DNA from: Flavilitoribacter nigricans DSM 23189 = NBRC 102662
Lineage (GTDB): Bacteria > Bacteroidota > Bacteroidia > Chitinophagales > Saprospiraceae
Direction of reading: 5' to 3'
Length of the DNA: 64,000 nucleotides
NCBI RefSeq assembly: GCF_002646595.1
Contig: NZ_PDUD01000024.1
Span: 124,001-188,000 of the forward strand
Shown here: positions 17,097 to 26,528 of the stretch, piece by piece
How the letters are laid out: every line of letters begins with the position of its first letter
Numbering within the stretch: the stretch's first letter is position 1
The notes under the pieces: model-generated
What the model was told of the DNA's origin: nothing
Databases searched by the model: none
The model's input: only the letters and a program-made list of their open reading frames with translations
Program-made: the position numbers and the translations under genes

Positions 17097-18773
17097 ATGC
17101 TGTATTTATACCAAGGGGTAATAAGTTGTCTGTTCCTGCTATTGAGTGTCACACTCCTTCCCGCGCAAACCAGGTTATACGTACGGGCTGGTTCCGACTG
17201 CAATTCGAACTGCGGTCAAAACTGGGGTAACGCCTATGGCGATCTGCAACTTGCTTTAAGTGCGGCCCGGCAAACGTCCGAAGTAAAAGAGATCTGGGTC
17301 GCTCAGGGAACTTACCGTCCCGCGGACGCAGATCGGTCCGTATCCTTTGAATTGCCCAACGGAGTAGCGATCCGGGGTGGTTTCTCCGGCGACGGACCGG
17401 ATCCGGACGCCCGGGATCCCCAGCAATTCCTCACCATACTGAGTGGCGATCTCCAGGGCGACGATCAGGATGATTTTCTTTCTTATTCCGATAATTCTTA
17501 CCACGTCATTTATACGAACGCAGTGGATGCGACCACCATCCTCGACGGATTTACCATCCGCGGCGGTAATGCCGACAATGCCGGAGGTATGGATCAGGAC
17601 GACGGCGGCGGCTGGTACAATTCTCAGTACAAAGACACTTCCAGCCCAACGGTCCGCAACTGCATCTTCACCGAAAACCGGGCGCTGCGCAACGGTGGCG
17701 CCATCTACAGCGGTGGAAAATTCGGCACGATCAGTCCGACCTTTACCAACTGTACCTTTACCAACAACCAGGCCAAGACCGGCGGGGTGATCTATAATAA
17801 CGGCAATTCCAATGTCGCCAGTCCGGTGTTCAGCCGTTGTGTCTTTTATGATAATTCGGTTCTGGGTTCCGGTGCGGTCGGTGGGGTGATCTACAGCTTT
17901 GCCCGCGCCAATTCCGATAACGGCACCCTTTACGAAAGCGCTACCCTTCCCGAATTCGACAATTGCATATTCGCCCGGAATTATTCCGAATTCAATGCCG
18001 GCACGCTCTATTTTCTGTCCGATGGCGGTGGCGGTCCGGCCCGCGCCTTCCCGTCCGTTCAAAGTTGTACTTTTTACGCCAATGATGCGGCGGTCGGCGG
18101 TGCGGTCTACCTCAATGCCTCCAACGACGGAACCAATGTGGCGATGATCCAGAATTGTGTTTTCTGGGACAGCCGGAGCATCAACGATCCGATTTTCCAT
18201 TACAGTCACGCCGGTAACGGAGCACCGCCCGTCATTGATATCACTTTTTCTCTGGTAGATACGGATAATTGCGACCACCTTATTCCGGACGGACCGGGTG
18301 AGGTCAGTTGCTCCAACATGCTGTTTATCACAGATACCGAGGTGCCGATGTTTGTGGATGCCGACCGGGATGACTTCCATCTGGCGACCGGTTCTCCGGC
18401 CATTAATGCCGGTTCCAACGCCCTGGTCCACAGCAGCACGGATTTCGAAGGACAGGTGCGCATCCAGGAAACTACTGTTGATATGGGAGCGGACGAAGTA
18501 GAGGCGCTGACGGATACCCGGCAGCCCGTGCCCGATGGGGCGATCACCCTCTACCCTAATCCCGTACGGGAACAGATCCAGATCCGTTGGTCGGGAGCTT
18601 CTCCTTCCGGTCTTACCTATCGACTGCTCAACCAGATCGGGCAGGAAGTTCGTACCGGCAATCTCGATTTTTCCGACGGAAATGCCACTATTGCAAACCT
18701 GCACGGCCGCTTATCCGCCGGCGTATATTTTTTGCAGATCGCGGATAAAACTTTCCGGATCATAAAACAATAA
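17097..18773 (+). CDS. T9SS-exported parallel beta-helix protein (copy 1)
   Basis: 558 residues. A signal peptide (CLFLLLSVTLLPAQ) is followed by a right-handed parallel beta-helix region (about 25-440) full of N/G/T-rich rungs such as NCIFTENRALRNGGAIYSGG and FSRCVFYDNSVLGSGAVGG. A choice-of-anchor-like stretch (PAINAGSNALVHSSTDFEGQ) comes next. The end is a T9SS type A sorting domain (LYPNPVREQIQIRW ... SAGVYFLQIADKTFRIIKQ), so it is exported to the surface by the type IX system. The rungs may bind or cleave polysaccharide, but no catalytic residues can be assigned. It is the first of two tandem paralogues. Confidence 0.88.
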   Translation: MLYLYQGVISCLFLLLSVTLLPAQTRLYVRAGSDCNSNCGQNWGNAYGDLQLALSAARQTSEVKEIWVAQGTYRPADADRSVSFELPNGVAIRGGFSGDGPDPDARDPQQFLTILSGDLQGDDQDDFLSYSDNSYHVIYTNAVDATTILDGFTIRGGNADNAGGMDQDDGGGWYNSQYKDTSSPTVRNCIFTENRALRNGGAIYSGGKFGTISPTFTNCTFTNNQAKTGGVIYNNGNSNVASPVFSRCVFYDNSVLGSGAVGGVIYSFARANSDNGTLYESATLPEFDNCIFARNYSEFNAGTLYFLSDGGGGPARAFPSVQSCTFYANDAAVGGAVYLNASNDGTNVAMIQNCVFWDSRSINDPIFHYSHAGNGAPPVIDITFSLVDTDNCDHLIPDGPGEVSCSNMLFITDTEVPMFVDADRDDFHLATGSPAINAGSNALVHSSTDFEGQVRIQETTVDMGADEVEALTDTRQPVPDGAITLYPNPVREQIQIRWSGASPSGLTYRLLNQIGQEVRTGNLDFSDGNATIANLHGRLSAGVYFLQIADKTFRIIKQ

Positions 18774-18832
18774 CATTAAGCGCCCTGACCCACCACCCCG
18801 GTTGATGAACAACCATCTTATTGACGTCCATT

Positions 18833-20791
18833 ATGCTGAATGATTACAAAAAGCTCTTAGGCTGCGCCCTTTTTCTGATGAACATATTCTACCTCCAGGC
18901 GCAAACCCGGCTGTACGTCCGGGCCACCTCTACCTGCGTAACTGCCTGTGGCGGTAGCTGGGCCAATGCCTATCCTGACCTGCAGGATGCACTATCCGCA
19001 GCAGAAAGTAACGCTACTATCGAAGAGATCTGGGTTGCCCAGGGTACCTACCGGCCGGCGGTGTCCGACCGATCCCTTTCTTTCGATATTCCCGGTGATA
19101 TTTCACTTATTGGCAGTTTTGCCGGTGAAGGTTCGGATCCTGATGCCCGCAGCACTACCTTTTACCCATCGGTACTCAGTGGTGATCTCAACAATGATGA
19201 CCAGGCCAATTTTGGATCCTACACGGATAACTCCTACCATGTAGTGACCACCGATGGGATTGGCGCGGACCTGTACGTCGACGGTTTTACTATCCGTGGC
19301 GGCAACGCCAATAATACCTCCAACGCTAAGCAGGACGACGGTGGCGGTTGGTACAACTCGCAGTATAAGGGCGTTTCCAGCCCCACAATCAGCAACTGCA
19401 TTTTTCTGAATAACCGGGCCCAGAACGACGGAGGAGCCTTTTACAATGGCGGCAATTACGGAACCTCCAGTCCGGTATTCATCGACTGCACTTTTACCGG
19501 CAACCAGGCGAAAAGTGGTGGCGCCTGCTATAACAATGGCAATTCGAATGTGGCCAGTCCGGTGTTCAGCCGCTGTAGTTTTACCGAAAATGAGGTCGTT
19601 GGTAGCAGCGCAACCGGCGGGGTGCTGTACAGTTTTTCCCGGGCCGGTACGGACAACGGCACATTGTACCCCGGCAGCGTATATCCGGACTTCAGCAACT
19701 GCATTTTTGCCCAGAATACCGCGGAAGGTAATGCCGGAGCCCTTTATTTTCTGGCCGACGGGACCGGCGGAACCGCTAATTCCGTTTCCAATATCGAAAA
19801 TTGCTCCTTCTACGGGAATACGGCATCCGTCGGGGGAGCCGTGTATCTCAATGCTTCTAATAACGGGGACAACTCGGCTACGATCAGAAATAGTATCTTT
19901 TGGAACAGCTCCGCCAACACCGATCCCATCTTCCACTACAGTAGCGCCGGTGCGGGTGCGCTGCCCAATATCAACATTTCCTTTTCGCTGGTGGATACCG
20001 ACGACTGTGACAACCTGATCCGAGATGGTGCCGGCAGTGTTGACTGTTCGGACCTGCTGTTCTACACTGATCCCGAAACGCCGGTTTTTAACGATCCCGA
20101 AAACGGGGACTACCACCTGCGGGCGGAATCTCCGGCCGTTAACGCCGGCTCCAATGCCCTAGTGAACAGCAGTACGGATTTTGAGGGCCAGATGCGCATC
20201 CAGCAATCCGATGTGGACCTGGGAGCGGATGAAGTGGAAGCGGTGCTGCCCGTTGACCTCGTTGCTTTCCAGGTCCGGGCCGAAGGTCAGCAGGTAAATC
20301 TGCGTTGGGAGACCGCCACGGAACTCAATAATGACTTTTTCGCCATTGAACACGCCGGCGACGGTGTCCATTTTAAGGAGCTGGAGCGGGTACCCGGTTT
20401 CGGGACCAGTCAGGAAAGCCATCGCTACCAGTTTACCGATCTGCATCCGGTCAGCGGCAATAATTATTATCGCCTGCGTCAGACCGATCTCGACGGCACT
20501 TTTACCTACAGTGAGATCCGGGTGGCCAGTATATCCGCTTCCTCCCAGACCGCGCGGCTTTATCCCAATCCGGTGGGTGATTACCTGGAGATCAACTGGA
20601 CGGAATCGATCGATACCACCTTGCCCTACAGCCTGATCGATCAGTGGGGCCGGGAAGTGCAAAGCGGTATCTTATCGCTGCAATCCGGTCGGGCACGGTT
20701 GGAAGATCTCGAAGGGAGCTTACCGGCCGGCATCTATTTTATGCGGGTAGGAGATCAGCTCTTCCGATTGGTGAAAGGCTCCACCCGGTAA
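18833..20791 (+). CDS. T9SS-exported parallel beta-helix protein (copy 2, with extra domain)
   Basis: 652 residues from the ATG at 18833, whose residues begin a signal peptide as in the upstream paralogue. It aligns with copy 1 throughout the beta-helix (shared QTRLYVRA, EEIWVAQGTYRPA, GNSNVASPVFSRC), with DNA identity also high. Unlike copy 1 it has an additional domain of about 95 residues before the tail (LPVDLVAFQVRAEGQQVNLR, YYRLRQTDLDGTFTYSEI), common in T9SS cargo. The type A sorting domain ends PAGIYFMRVGDQLFRLVKG. It is separated from copy 1 by 59 bp, probably one transcript. Confidence 0.88.
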   Translation: MLNDYKKLLGCALFLMNIFYLQAQTRLYVRATSTCVTACGGSWANAYPDLQDALSAAESNATIEEIWVAQGTYRPAVSDRSLSFDIPGDISLIGSFAGEGSDPDARSTTFYPSVLSGDLNNDDQANFGSYTDNSYHVVTTDGIGADLYVDGFTIRGGNANNTSNAKQDDGGGWYNSQYKGVSSPTISNCIFLNNRAQNDGGAFYNGGNYGTSSPVFIDCTFTGNQAKSGGACYNNGNSNVASPVFSRCSFTENEVVGSSATGGVLYSFSRAGTDNGTLYPGSVYPDFSNCIFAQNTAEGNAGALYFLADGTGGTANSVSNIENCSFYGNTASVGGAVYLNASNNGDNSATIRNSIFWNSSANTDPIFHYSSAGAGALPNINISFSLVDTDDCDNLIRDGAGSVDCSDLLFYTDPETPVFNDPENGDYHLRAESPAVNAGSNALVNSSTDFEGQMRIQQSDVDLGADEVEAVLPVDLVAFQVRAEGQQVNLRWETATELNNDFFAIEHAGDGVHFKELERVPGFGTSQESHRYQFTDLHPVSGNNYYRLRQTDLDGTFTYSEIRVASISASSQTARLYPNPVGDYLEINWTESIDTTLPYSLIDQWGREVQSGILSLQSGRARLEDLEGSLPAGIYFMRVGDQLFRLVKGSTR

Positions 20792-20805
20792 GCAAGCTAA
20801 GGCGC

Positions 20806-21384
20806 TCAGCTTCGGTGAGCCTCATGCCACTGGTCCAGCAGTATTTTGTAAACGTCTTTCCCGTTGGGAACATCCTCAAAGGTTGGATACATCCGGGGTT
20901 CTTCTTTCTCAAAGTCATACCCCCGGAAATTAACCGGATGCTTGGGCAGAAAGTAGATCGTGGAATGCTCTTCTCCCTCGTATCCGACCAGATCAATCCG
21001 GGCAATATCCTGAAAAAAGAGTTCGTGCCCGGCATTCTGTTTCGCATTTTCGAGGAAGATGACCCGATCTTCGGCGATTGCGTAACGCATGTTATTTTCC
21101 AGATTGTGGTAGAATACAGATTCACTGTTCCGGATAAACAGCGAAACGAAATAGACACTGATCAGCAGGCATAGCAACAGGTCGAAGCCCATTACTAAAA
21201 CGTACAGATAGGTAACTCCCAGCAAAATGATGGGTACGAAGGAAACCGTGATAAAAACTTTGCGCAATGCCCGAAACCATTCGCTGGACCGCCGCTTTAG
21301 ATCATGCGACCACAGCAACTCTTCCTCCCGGAATTGAATAGGGAACAGCTCTGTATGTAGTCCGAAGTTAACCAGGTCTCTCAT
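20806..21384 (-). CDS. Membrane protein of unknown function with a PH-like C-terminal part
   Basis: 192 residues. Two adjacent spans (VFITVSFVPIILLGVTYLYV and LLLCLLISVYFVSLF, about 45-85) are followed by a soluble region (NNMRYAIAEDRVIFLENAKQ, IARIDLVGYEGEEHSTIYFL) whose strand pattern resembles bacterial PH domains. The N-terminus has no signal sequence. I do not recognise a named family. It converges on the beta-helix gene with 14 bp between stops. Confidence 0.7.
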   Translation of the reverse strand: MRDLVNFGLHTELFPIQFREEELLWSHDLKRRSSEWFRALRKVFITVSFVPIILLGVTYLYVLVMGFDLLLCLLISVYFVSLFIRNSESVFYHNLENNMRYAIAEDRVIFLENAKQNAGHELFFQDIARIDLVGYEGEEHSTIYFLPKHPVNFRGYDFEKEEPRMYPTFEDVPNGKDVYKILLDQWHEAHRS

Positions 21385-21520
21385 TGCGTAAAAAATTTGT
21401 CAAAAGATATCAGTCGGTCCCGGCTTCCACCAAAAAACACGAATAAGCCTAGGAGTTTCTCGACGAACTTTGTTGAAGGATGAAAATTTAGGGCCCGCAC
21501 CCCCATAAATACCGCTTCGC

Positions 21521-21528
21521 TAATTTTG
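21521..21528 (+). promoter_or_regulatory. -7 element TAATTTTG for the hydrolase-peptidase fusion gene
   Basis: An exact TAnnTTTG match 42 bp before the ATG at 21571. It overlaps the alternative upstream start (21526), which rules that start out. Confidence 0.6.
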
Positions 21529-21570
21529 CTCTGCGGCTTTTTCATTAGCTTTGGCAAAAGCTTCCTACAC

Positions 21571-24396
21571 ATGGCACTTACATCCTCTCGCTTCCGCCTA
21601 CTATTGTTATTCAGCCTGGTTCTGTGTTTCGTCATCCAAGCACACACCCGCGTACTGCGGGTGGAGATCGAGTCCCGGGAAACCGTTCTCGATGGTAAAA
21701 GTTTTGGCAACTACGGAGCCTACGAACTACTTAAAGGAAAAGTCTACTACGGGTTCGATCCTGCCAATCCTTACAACCAGCAGATCACGGACCTGAAGTT
21801 GGGTCCGGTCAATGCGGACGGGCTGGTCGAAGCCTGGGGAGACCTGGTCGTCCTGCAGGCGGTAGATCCGGAAAAGCGCCGGAAAACGGCCCTGGTGGAA
21901 GTAAGCAACCGTGGAGGAAAATTCACCCCGCTCTATTTCAATCAGGCGGATAAAGGACGGGAACTCCTGGCCGATGATCCCGCGTATTGGGGCGATGGCC
22001 TAATTATGGAATCCGGACTGACCGTCATCTGGATCGGCTGGCAGTTTGACGTTCCGGAAGAAGAACATACGCTCAATTTTCATACTCAAAAAATAAGTGG
22101 CCCCGATGGTAAACCGCTTGAAGGTTGGGTGCGGAGTGACTGGACCGTAGACCAGATCAGCCGGGAGCTGAGTCTTGGCCACAACGGACAGGTCCCCTAC
22201 CCCGCCGTACGCCCCGATTCGGAGGAACACCAGCTGACCGTACGCGATGGTCGCGATGCGCCCCGCATCCCGGTACCGCGTTCGGCCTGGACATTCGGAG
22301 CGGAGCGGCAAAGTATCATCATGAAGGACGGTTTTCGGGCCGGCAAGATCTACGAACTCGTTTATCGGTCCCGGGAGCCAGTACTCGTCGGGCTGGGCCC
22401 GGCCGCCATTCGCGACATTATCGCTTACGCCAAATACGATCCGGATTGCCCTTTTCCGGTAAAACGGGGACTGGCCGCCGGCGTTTCCCAAACCGGTCGT
22501 TTTTTGCGATACTTCCTGTATCGGGGATTTAATACCGACGAAGCGGGCCGCCAGGCCTACGATGGTATTCTGTCCATCACCGCCGGCGGAGGGCGCGGAA
22601 GTTTCAACCACCGCTTCGCCCAGCCTTCCCGGGATGCGCACCGCTTTTCGGCCTTCTTTTACCCCACGGATATTTTCCCTTTCGCTATGGCGGAACAGAA
22701 GGATGCACTTAGCAACCGCACAGACGGCATACTGAGTCACCTTTACCGCGAAGAACACGCTCCGAAGATCTTTCAGGTAAATACCGGATATGAATACTGG
22801 GGCCGCTCCGCCAGCCTGATCCATACCACTGCCGATGGTACCGCCGACCTGGAGCTTTTACCCAACGAACGGATCTACCACATAGCCTCCGGGCAGCACT
22901 TTGTCGATCAGTGGCCACCCCGAAGAACTTACGGTCGGGGGCCACTGAATGCTTTTTTAGGGGACCCTTTGGAATTCCGGGTGAATTACCGGGCCTTGCT
23001 CCTGCATCTCACCAACTGGGTGGACCAGGACCAGGCCCCGCCCGCCAGTCGCTATCCCCGGATCGCCGACGGTACACTGGTACCGAAAGAGGCCGTCCGT
23101 TTTCCGGCATTGCCCGGCATTGATTTTCCCACTACAATCCAGAATCCCTATCGGGTAGATTACGGACCACGCTGGCAGGAAGCGGGCATCATTGACCGGC
23201 AGCCGCCCGTACTGGGATATGCGTTCCCCAATCTCGTTCCCCAGGTAGATAGCCTGGGCAACGAACTGGGAGGCATCCGCAACCTGGAAGTTCGGGTTCC
23301 GCTCGCTACCTATACTCCCTGGAGTTTACGTTTAGACGCTCCGGCAAATCAGCATGAACTCATTGATTTCCGTGGATTATTTATCCCTCTGGCCCAAACC
23401 GAAGTCGAAAGTCAGGAAAAAGGCGATCCCCGACCCAGCGTAGACCAACTGTATCCCGAAGCATCGGACTATTCCGATAAAACAACGGCGGCCTTGGATG
23501 CACTGATCGAAGAAGGTTTCGTTCTGGAGCGGGATCGTGATTTTGTGCAGGCCCGGGCGCAATCTTACTGGGAATGGGTTCACCGGGAACCGGAACTGGA
23601 AACCGTTACTACCGGACCGGCGAATGGATCTTTAATTGTGATCGGCGGGGGGCGGCTTGATCCGGTATTTTACCAAAAATTTCAGGAACTGGCCGGTGGC
23701 CCCGATGCTCCGATCGTCATTATCCCCACAGCAAACAGTGACGGCGGGCTGGCCCGGGATCCGAAATTCGAGCGGCTTCAGCAGCGTTTTCGGGAAGAAG
23801 GATTTACCAATATTAGCGTCCGCCACACCCGGGATCCGAAAGAGGCGAATGAGGAAGCCTTTGTCCGGGCCATCCGGGAAGCTAAGGGCGTCTGGTTCCC
23901 GGGCGGACGTCAGTGGAGGCTGGCTGACAGCTATCTGGGCACGGCTACCCAGGAAGCCCTCAACGATCTATTGGAGCGGGGCGGAGTGATCGCGGGCACT
24001 TCGGCGGGAGCTACCATTCAGGGATCTTACCTCGCCCGGGGAGATACGCAAACCAATACGCTGATGATGGGCGATCACGAAGAAGGTCTTGGTTTTATTT
24101 CCAATATTGCCATCGATCAGCACCTGCTGGCCCGTAACCGGCAATTCGACCTTTTCGAGATACTGGATGTACATCCGGAACTTCTGGGGATCGGGCTGGA
24201 CGAAAATACCGGCATTGTGGTACAGAAGGATGAGTTTGAAGTGATCGGAGCCAGCTATATAGCGGTGTACGATGGGAAAAAGTGGTCGCCGGAACGCCGC
24301 GCCTACTTCCCGCTCAGCAAGCAGGACAAACGTTTTTACCTGCTACCGGCGGGGGCACGTTACAACATGCGGGAGCGGCGCGTTATAGACAGATAG
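21571..24396 (+). CDS. Secreted alpha/beta-hydrolase fused to an S51 (cyanophycinase-like) peptidase
   Basis: 941 residues. After a signal peptide (LLLLFSLVLCFVIQAHT), residues about 25-630 match the alpha/beta-hydrolase domain family (Abhydrolase_10 type): FGNYGAYELLKGKVYYGFDP, ALVEVSNRGGK, and a nucleophile-like GVSQTGRF with Ser306. Residues about 665-930 are a class I glutamine-amidotransferase-like S51 peptidase: GSLIVIGGGRLD, VWFPGGRQWRL and AGTSAGATIQGSY with Ser811, then DQHLLARNRQFDLFEI and GIGLDENTG. Cyanophycinases and their relatives cleave aspartyl or isoaspartyl peptide bonds. Both active sites look intact. One chain probably performs linked hydrolytic steps outside the cytoplasm; substrates are unknown. 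Confidence 0.85.
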   Translation: MALTSSRFRLLLLFSLVLCFVIQAHTRVLRVEIESRETVLDGKSFGNYGAYELLKGKVYYGFDPANPYNQQITDLKLGPVNADGLVEAWGDLVVLQAVDPEKRRKTALVEVSNRGGKFTPLYFNQADKGRELLADDPAYWGDGLIMESGLTVIWIGWQFDVPEEEHTLNFHTQKISGPDGKPLEGWVRSDWTVDQISRELSLGHNGQVPYPAVRPDSEEHQLTVRDGRDAPRIPVPRSAWTFGAERQSIIMKDGFRAGKIYELVYRSREPVLVGLGPAAIRDIIAYAKYDPDCPFPVKRGLAAGVSQTGRFLRYFLYRGFNTDEAGRQAYDGILSITAGGGRGSFNHRFAQPSRDAHRFSAFFYPTDIFPFAMAEQKDALSNRTDGILSHLYREEHAPKIFQVNTGYEYWGRSASLIHTTADGTADLELLPNERIYHIASGQHFVDQWPPRRTYGRGPLNAFLGDPLEFRVNYRALLLHLTNWVDQDQAPPASRYPRIADGTLVPKEAVRFPALPGIDFPTTIQNPYRVDYGPRWQEAGIIDRQPPVLGYAFPNLVPQVDSLGNELGGIRNLEVRVPLATYTPWSLRLDAPANQHELIDFRGLFIPLAQTEVESQEKGDPRPSVDQLYPEASDYSDKTTAALDALIEEGFVLERDRDFVQARAQSYWEWVHREPELETVTTGPANGSLIVIGGGRLDPVFYQKFQELAGGPDAPIVIIPTANSDGGLARDPKFERLQQRFREEGFTNISVRHTRDPKEANEEAFVRAIREAKGVWFPGGRQWRLADSYLGTATQEALNDLLERGGVIAGTSAGATIQGSYLARGDTQTNTLMMGDHEEGLGFISNIAIDQHLLARNRQFDLFEILDVHPELLGIGLDENTGIVVQKDEFEVIGASYIAVYDGKKWSPERRAYFPLSKQDKRFYLLPAGARYNMRERRVIDR

Positions 24397-24488
24397 TCGA
24401 TCTTTCTGTTCAGCTGTAGGAGGCACATCGATCCTTGGCGGAATTACCGCTAACTATAAGATTTTTATCATTCTAGCACATTGTACTT

Positions 24489-25382
24489 ATGAGAGCACCC
24501 TCTTTACTCTTCGTTTTTCTGTCCTTCATGGCCACCTTGTTTTTCTCCTGTGCGTCGAAGATGCAGCTTAGCGATCTGGAACAACAGGTGAAGGAAGAAT
24601 TTGACCAGGGCGACGGAACCTTTGCGATGGCCTTTATGGACCTGACCACCGGCGATCAACTGCTGATCAACGCCCGGGAAAGCTTTCACGCGGCCAGTAC
24701 GATGAAGACCCCGGTACTCATCGAGCTCTACAAACAGTCCGAAGCGGGAAAGTTCTCTCTCGAAGATTCTATCCTCGTCAAAAACGAGTTCTACAGTATC
24801 GTGGATAGTAGCCTGTACAGCCTCAATGTGGGCGATGATAGTGAATCCGGTCTCTACGATGTCGTCGGGAGTAAGCGCACCGTTGCGGACCTGGCTTACG
24901 ATATGATCATCGTGAGCAGCAATCTGGCCACCAATCTGGTTATTGACCTGGTAGACGCCAGAAAAGTTACCCAGACCATGCGGGACCTGGGCGCGCCCGA
25001 TATCCAGGTGCTGCGCGGAGTGGAAGACATCAAAGCCTACGAGCTGGGCATGAGCAATTCCACTACGGCCTACGATCTGATGGCTATCTACGAAAAACTT
25101 GGCCGGGGCGAAGTCGTCAGTCCGGAGGCTTCCGAAGCCATGATCGATATCCTGCTGGATCAAAAATTCAATGACATCATTCCCGCTCATTTGCCGGAAG
25201 CGGTTAAAGTGGCCCACAAGACCGGCTCCATCACGGGCGTCCATCACGATTCGGGCATCGTTATGTTACCGGACGGTCGCAAATATGTCCTGGTGCTGCT
25301 TTCCAAGGAGTTGGGGGACTTTGCGGCCGGGACCGAGCTGTTGGCCGGAGTTTCCAAAATGGTTTACGATTACGTAAAGTGA
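24489..25382 (+). CDS. Class A beta-lactamase-like serine hydrolase lipoprotein
   Basis: 297 residues. The lipobox is ATLFFSC with Cys21. The penicillin-recognising fold motifs are all present: S70-T-M-K73, S143-S-N145 in place of SDN, a Glu in RGVEDIKAYELG matching the omega-loop position, and H-K244-T-G246-S. It could be a beta-lactamase, a carboxypeptidase or another serine hydrolase; family placement alone does not show antibiotic hydrolysis. It lies 93 bp after the fusion gene on the same strand. Periplasmic, membrane-tethered. Confidence 0.87.
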   Translation: MRAPSLLFVFLSFMATLFFSCASKMQLSDLEQQVKEEFDQGDGTFAMAFMDLTTGDQLLINARESFHAASTMKTPVLIELYKQSEAGKFSLEDSILVKNEFYSIVDSSLYSLNVGDDSESGLYDVVGSKRTVADLAYDMIIVSSNLATNLVIDLVDARKVTQTMRDLGAPDIQVLRGVEDIKAYELGMSNSTTAYDLMAIYEKLGRGEVVSPEASEAMIDILLDQKFNDIIPAHLPEAVKVAHKTGSITGVHHDSGIVMLPDGRKYVLVLLSKELGDFAAGTELLAGVSKMVYDYVK

Positions 25383-25504
25383 CGGCAAGTAGTGGGGCTA
25401 CTACGGATGAGTAATGCTGCATAACCCGCTACTTTCGAACTACCGATAATGGATCAATTGTACTACCGGTCTACTGAAGGACCGAACGACTGAACTTTCG
25501 AATT

Positions 25505-26437
25505 ATGGCAATTGCACTGATTATTACCGATCGCGATGTATCCGCGCTTCGCGATCAACTGACCGAACACCTGAACGGCCGGGTTCCCGTGTGGATCTAC
25601 CCCGACATTCCCGATCCGGCGGCCGTGATCATGACGGTGGTCTGGAAACACCCTCCCCGGGTATTGAGCCAGTTTCCGAATCTGCAACTGGTGAGCTCTT
25701 TCGGGGCCGGCGTGGAGCACATCATGCAGGATGACAGCCTGCCGCCGGACGTGGCCGTTACCCGCATCGTAGATGATTCGCTGAGTGTTTCGATGCGTAA
25801 TTATGTGTTGATGGCCATCTTAAATATCCAGCGGCAATTCCGGCAGCTTCAGAAAAATCAAAGCGAAGCCAAGTGGGAGAAACCCGAAACCGTTGAATTA
25901 CCCCTGCGGGTTGGCGTCCTGGGGCTGGGCGCGCTTGGTGGTCGTATCGCCCGCGATCTGGCCCGGTTGAACTTCGAAGTATCCGGATTTAGTCGACGAA
26001 AGAAAGACATTCCCGGCGTAGATACCTACTCGGCCGAAGACAAGCAACTTCCCGTTTTTCTTTCCGGAATCAATGCCCTGATCAACGTTCTGCCCCATAC
26101 ACCGGATACGGAAGGTATTCTCAATTACCTCTTTCTCTCCATGCTGCATAAGCAAAGCTTTCTGATCAATGTAGGCCGCGGTAGTCAGCTCGTGGAAAAA
26201 GATCTACTACACGCGATCGATGAGGGATTTATCCAGGAAGCCTGGCTCGATGTATTCCAGCACGAACCCCTCCCCAAAGACCATCCCTTTTGGGCGCACG
26301 AACGGATCGTCATCACTCCCCATATTGCCAGTGTAACCAACCAGGAGGAAGCGGCCCGGATCCTGGCTCAGAATTACCGGAATATCAAAGACGGGCAGCC
26401 TTTGGCTTTTGCAGCAAGCCGGAAAGCCGGTTATTGA
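25505..26437 (+). CDS. D-2-hydroxyacid dehydrogenase (glyoxylate/hydroxypyruvate reductase-like)
   Basis: 310 residues. The NAD(P)-binding loop is GVLGLGALGGRIARDLARLN. The catalytic Arg/Glu/His regions are INVGRGSQLVEKDLL, EAWLDVFQHEPLPKDHPFW and ITPHIASVT. The overall length and the HPFWAHERIVITPH stretch fit the GhrA-type subgroup, which reduces glyoxylate or hydroxypyruvate. Substrate choice cannot be confirmed. A TACTTTCG near-match to the -7 element lies at 25430-25437. Confidence 0.87.
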   Translation: MAIALIITDRDVSALRDQLTEHLNGRVPVWIYPDIPDPAAVIMTVVWKHPPRVLSQFPNLQLVSSFGAGVEHIMQDDSLPPDVAVTRIVDDSLSVSMRNYVLMAILNIQRQFRQLQKNQSEAKWEKPETVELPLRVGVLGLGALGGRIARDLARLNFEVSGFSRRKKDIPGVDTYSAEDKQLPVFLSGINALINVLPHTPDTEGILNYLFLSMLHKQSFLINVGRGSQLVEKDLLHAIDEGFIQEAWLDVFQHEPLPKDHPFWAHERIVITPHIASVTNQEEAARILAQNYRNIKDGQPLAFAASRKAGY

Positions 26438-26528
26438 TCATCCGCTACGCAATTACCCCCTGATTTTGCCGGATTTCCCCGTTGTCGAAACCTAAGCCAA
26501 TCCCGTTCTTTGCAAGAAAAATCCGATC

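Noticed and set aside
17256-18704. 482-codon minus-strand ORF opposite the first beta-helix gene
   Set aside because: The plus strand has a signal peptide, beta-helix rungs and a T9SS tail. The opposite frame is long only because of repeated, stop-poor codons.
19103-20116. 337-codon minus-strand ORF opposite the second beta-helix gene
   Set aside because: Mirror of the same repeat-driven effect; no start context or family.
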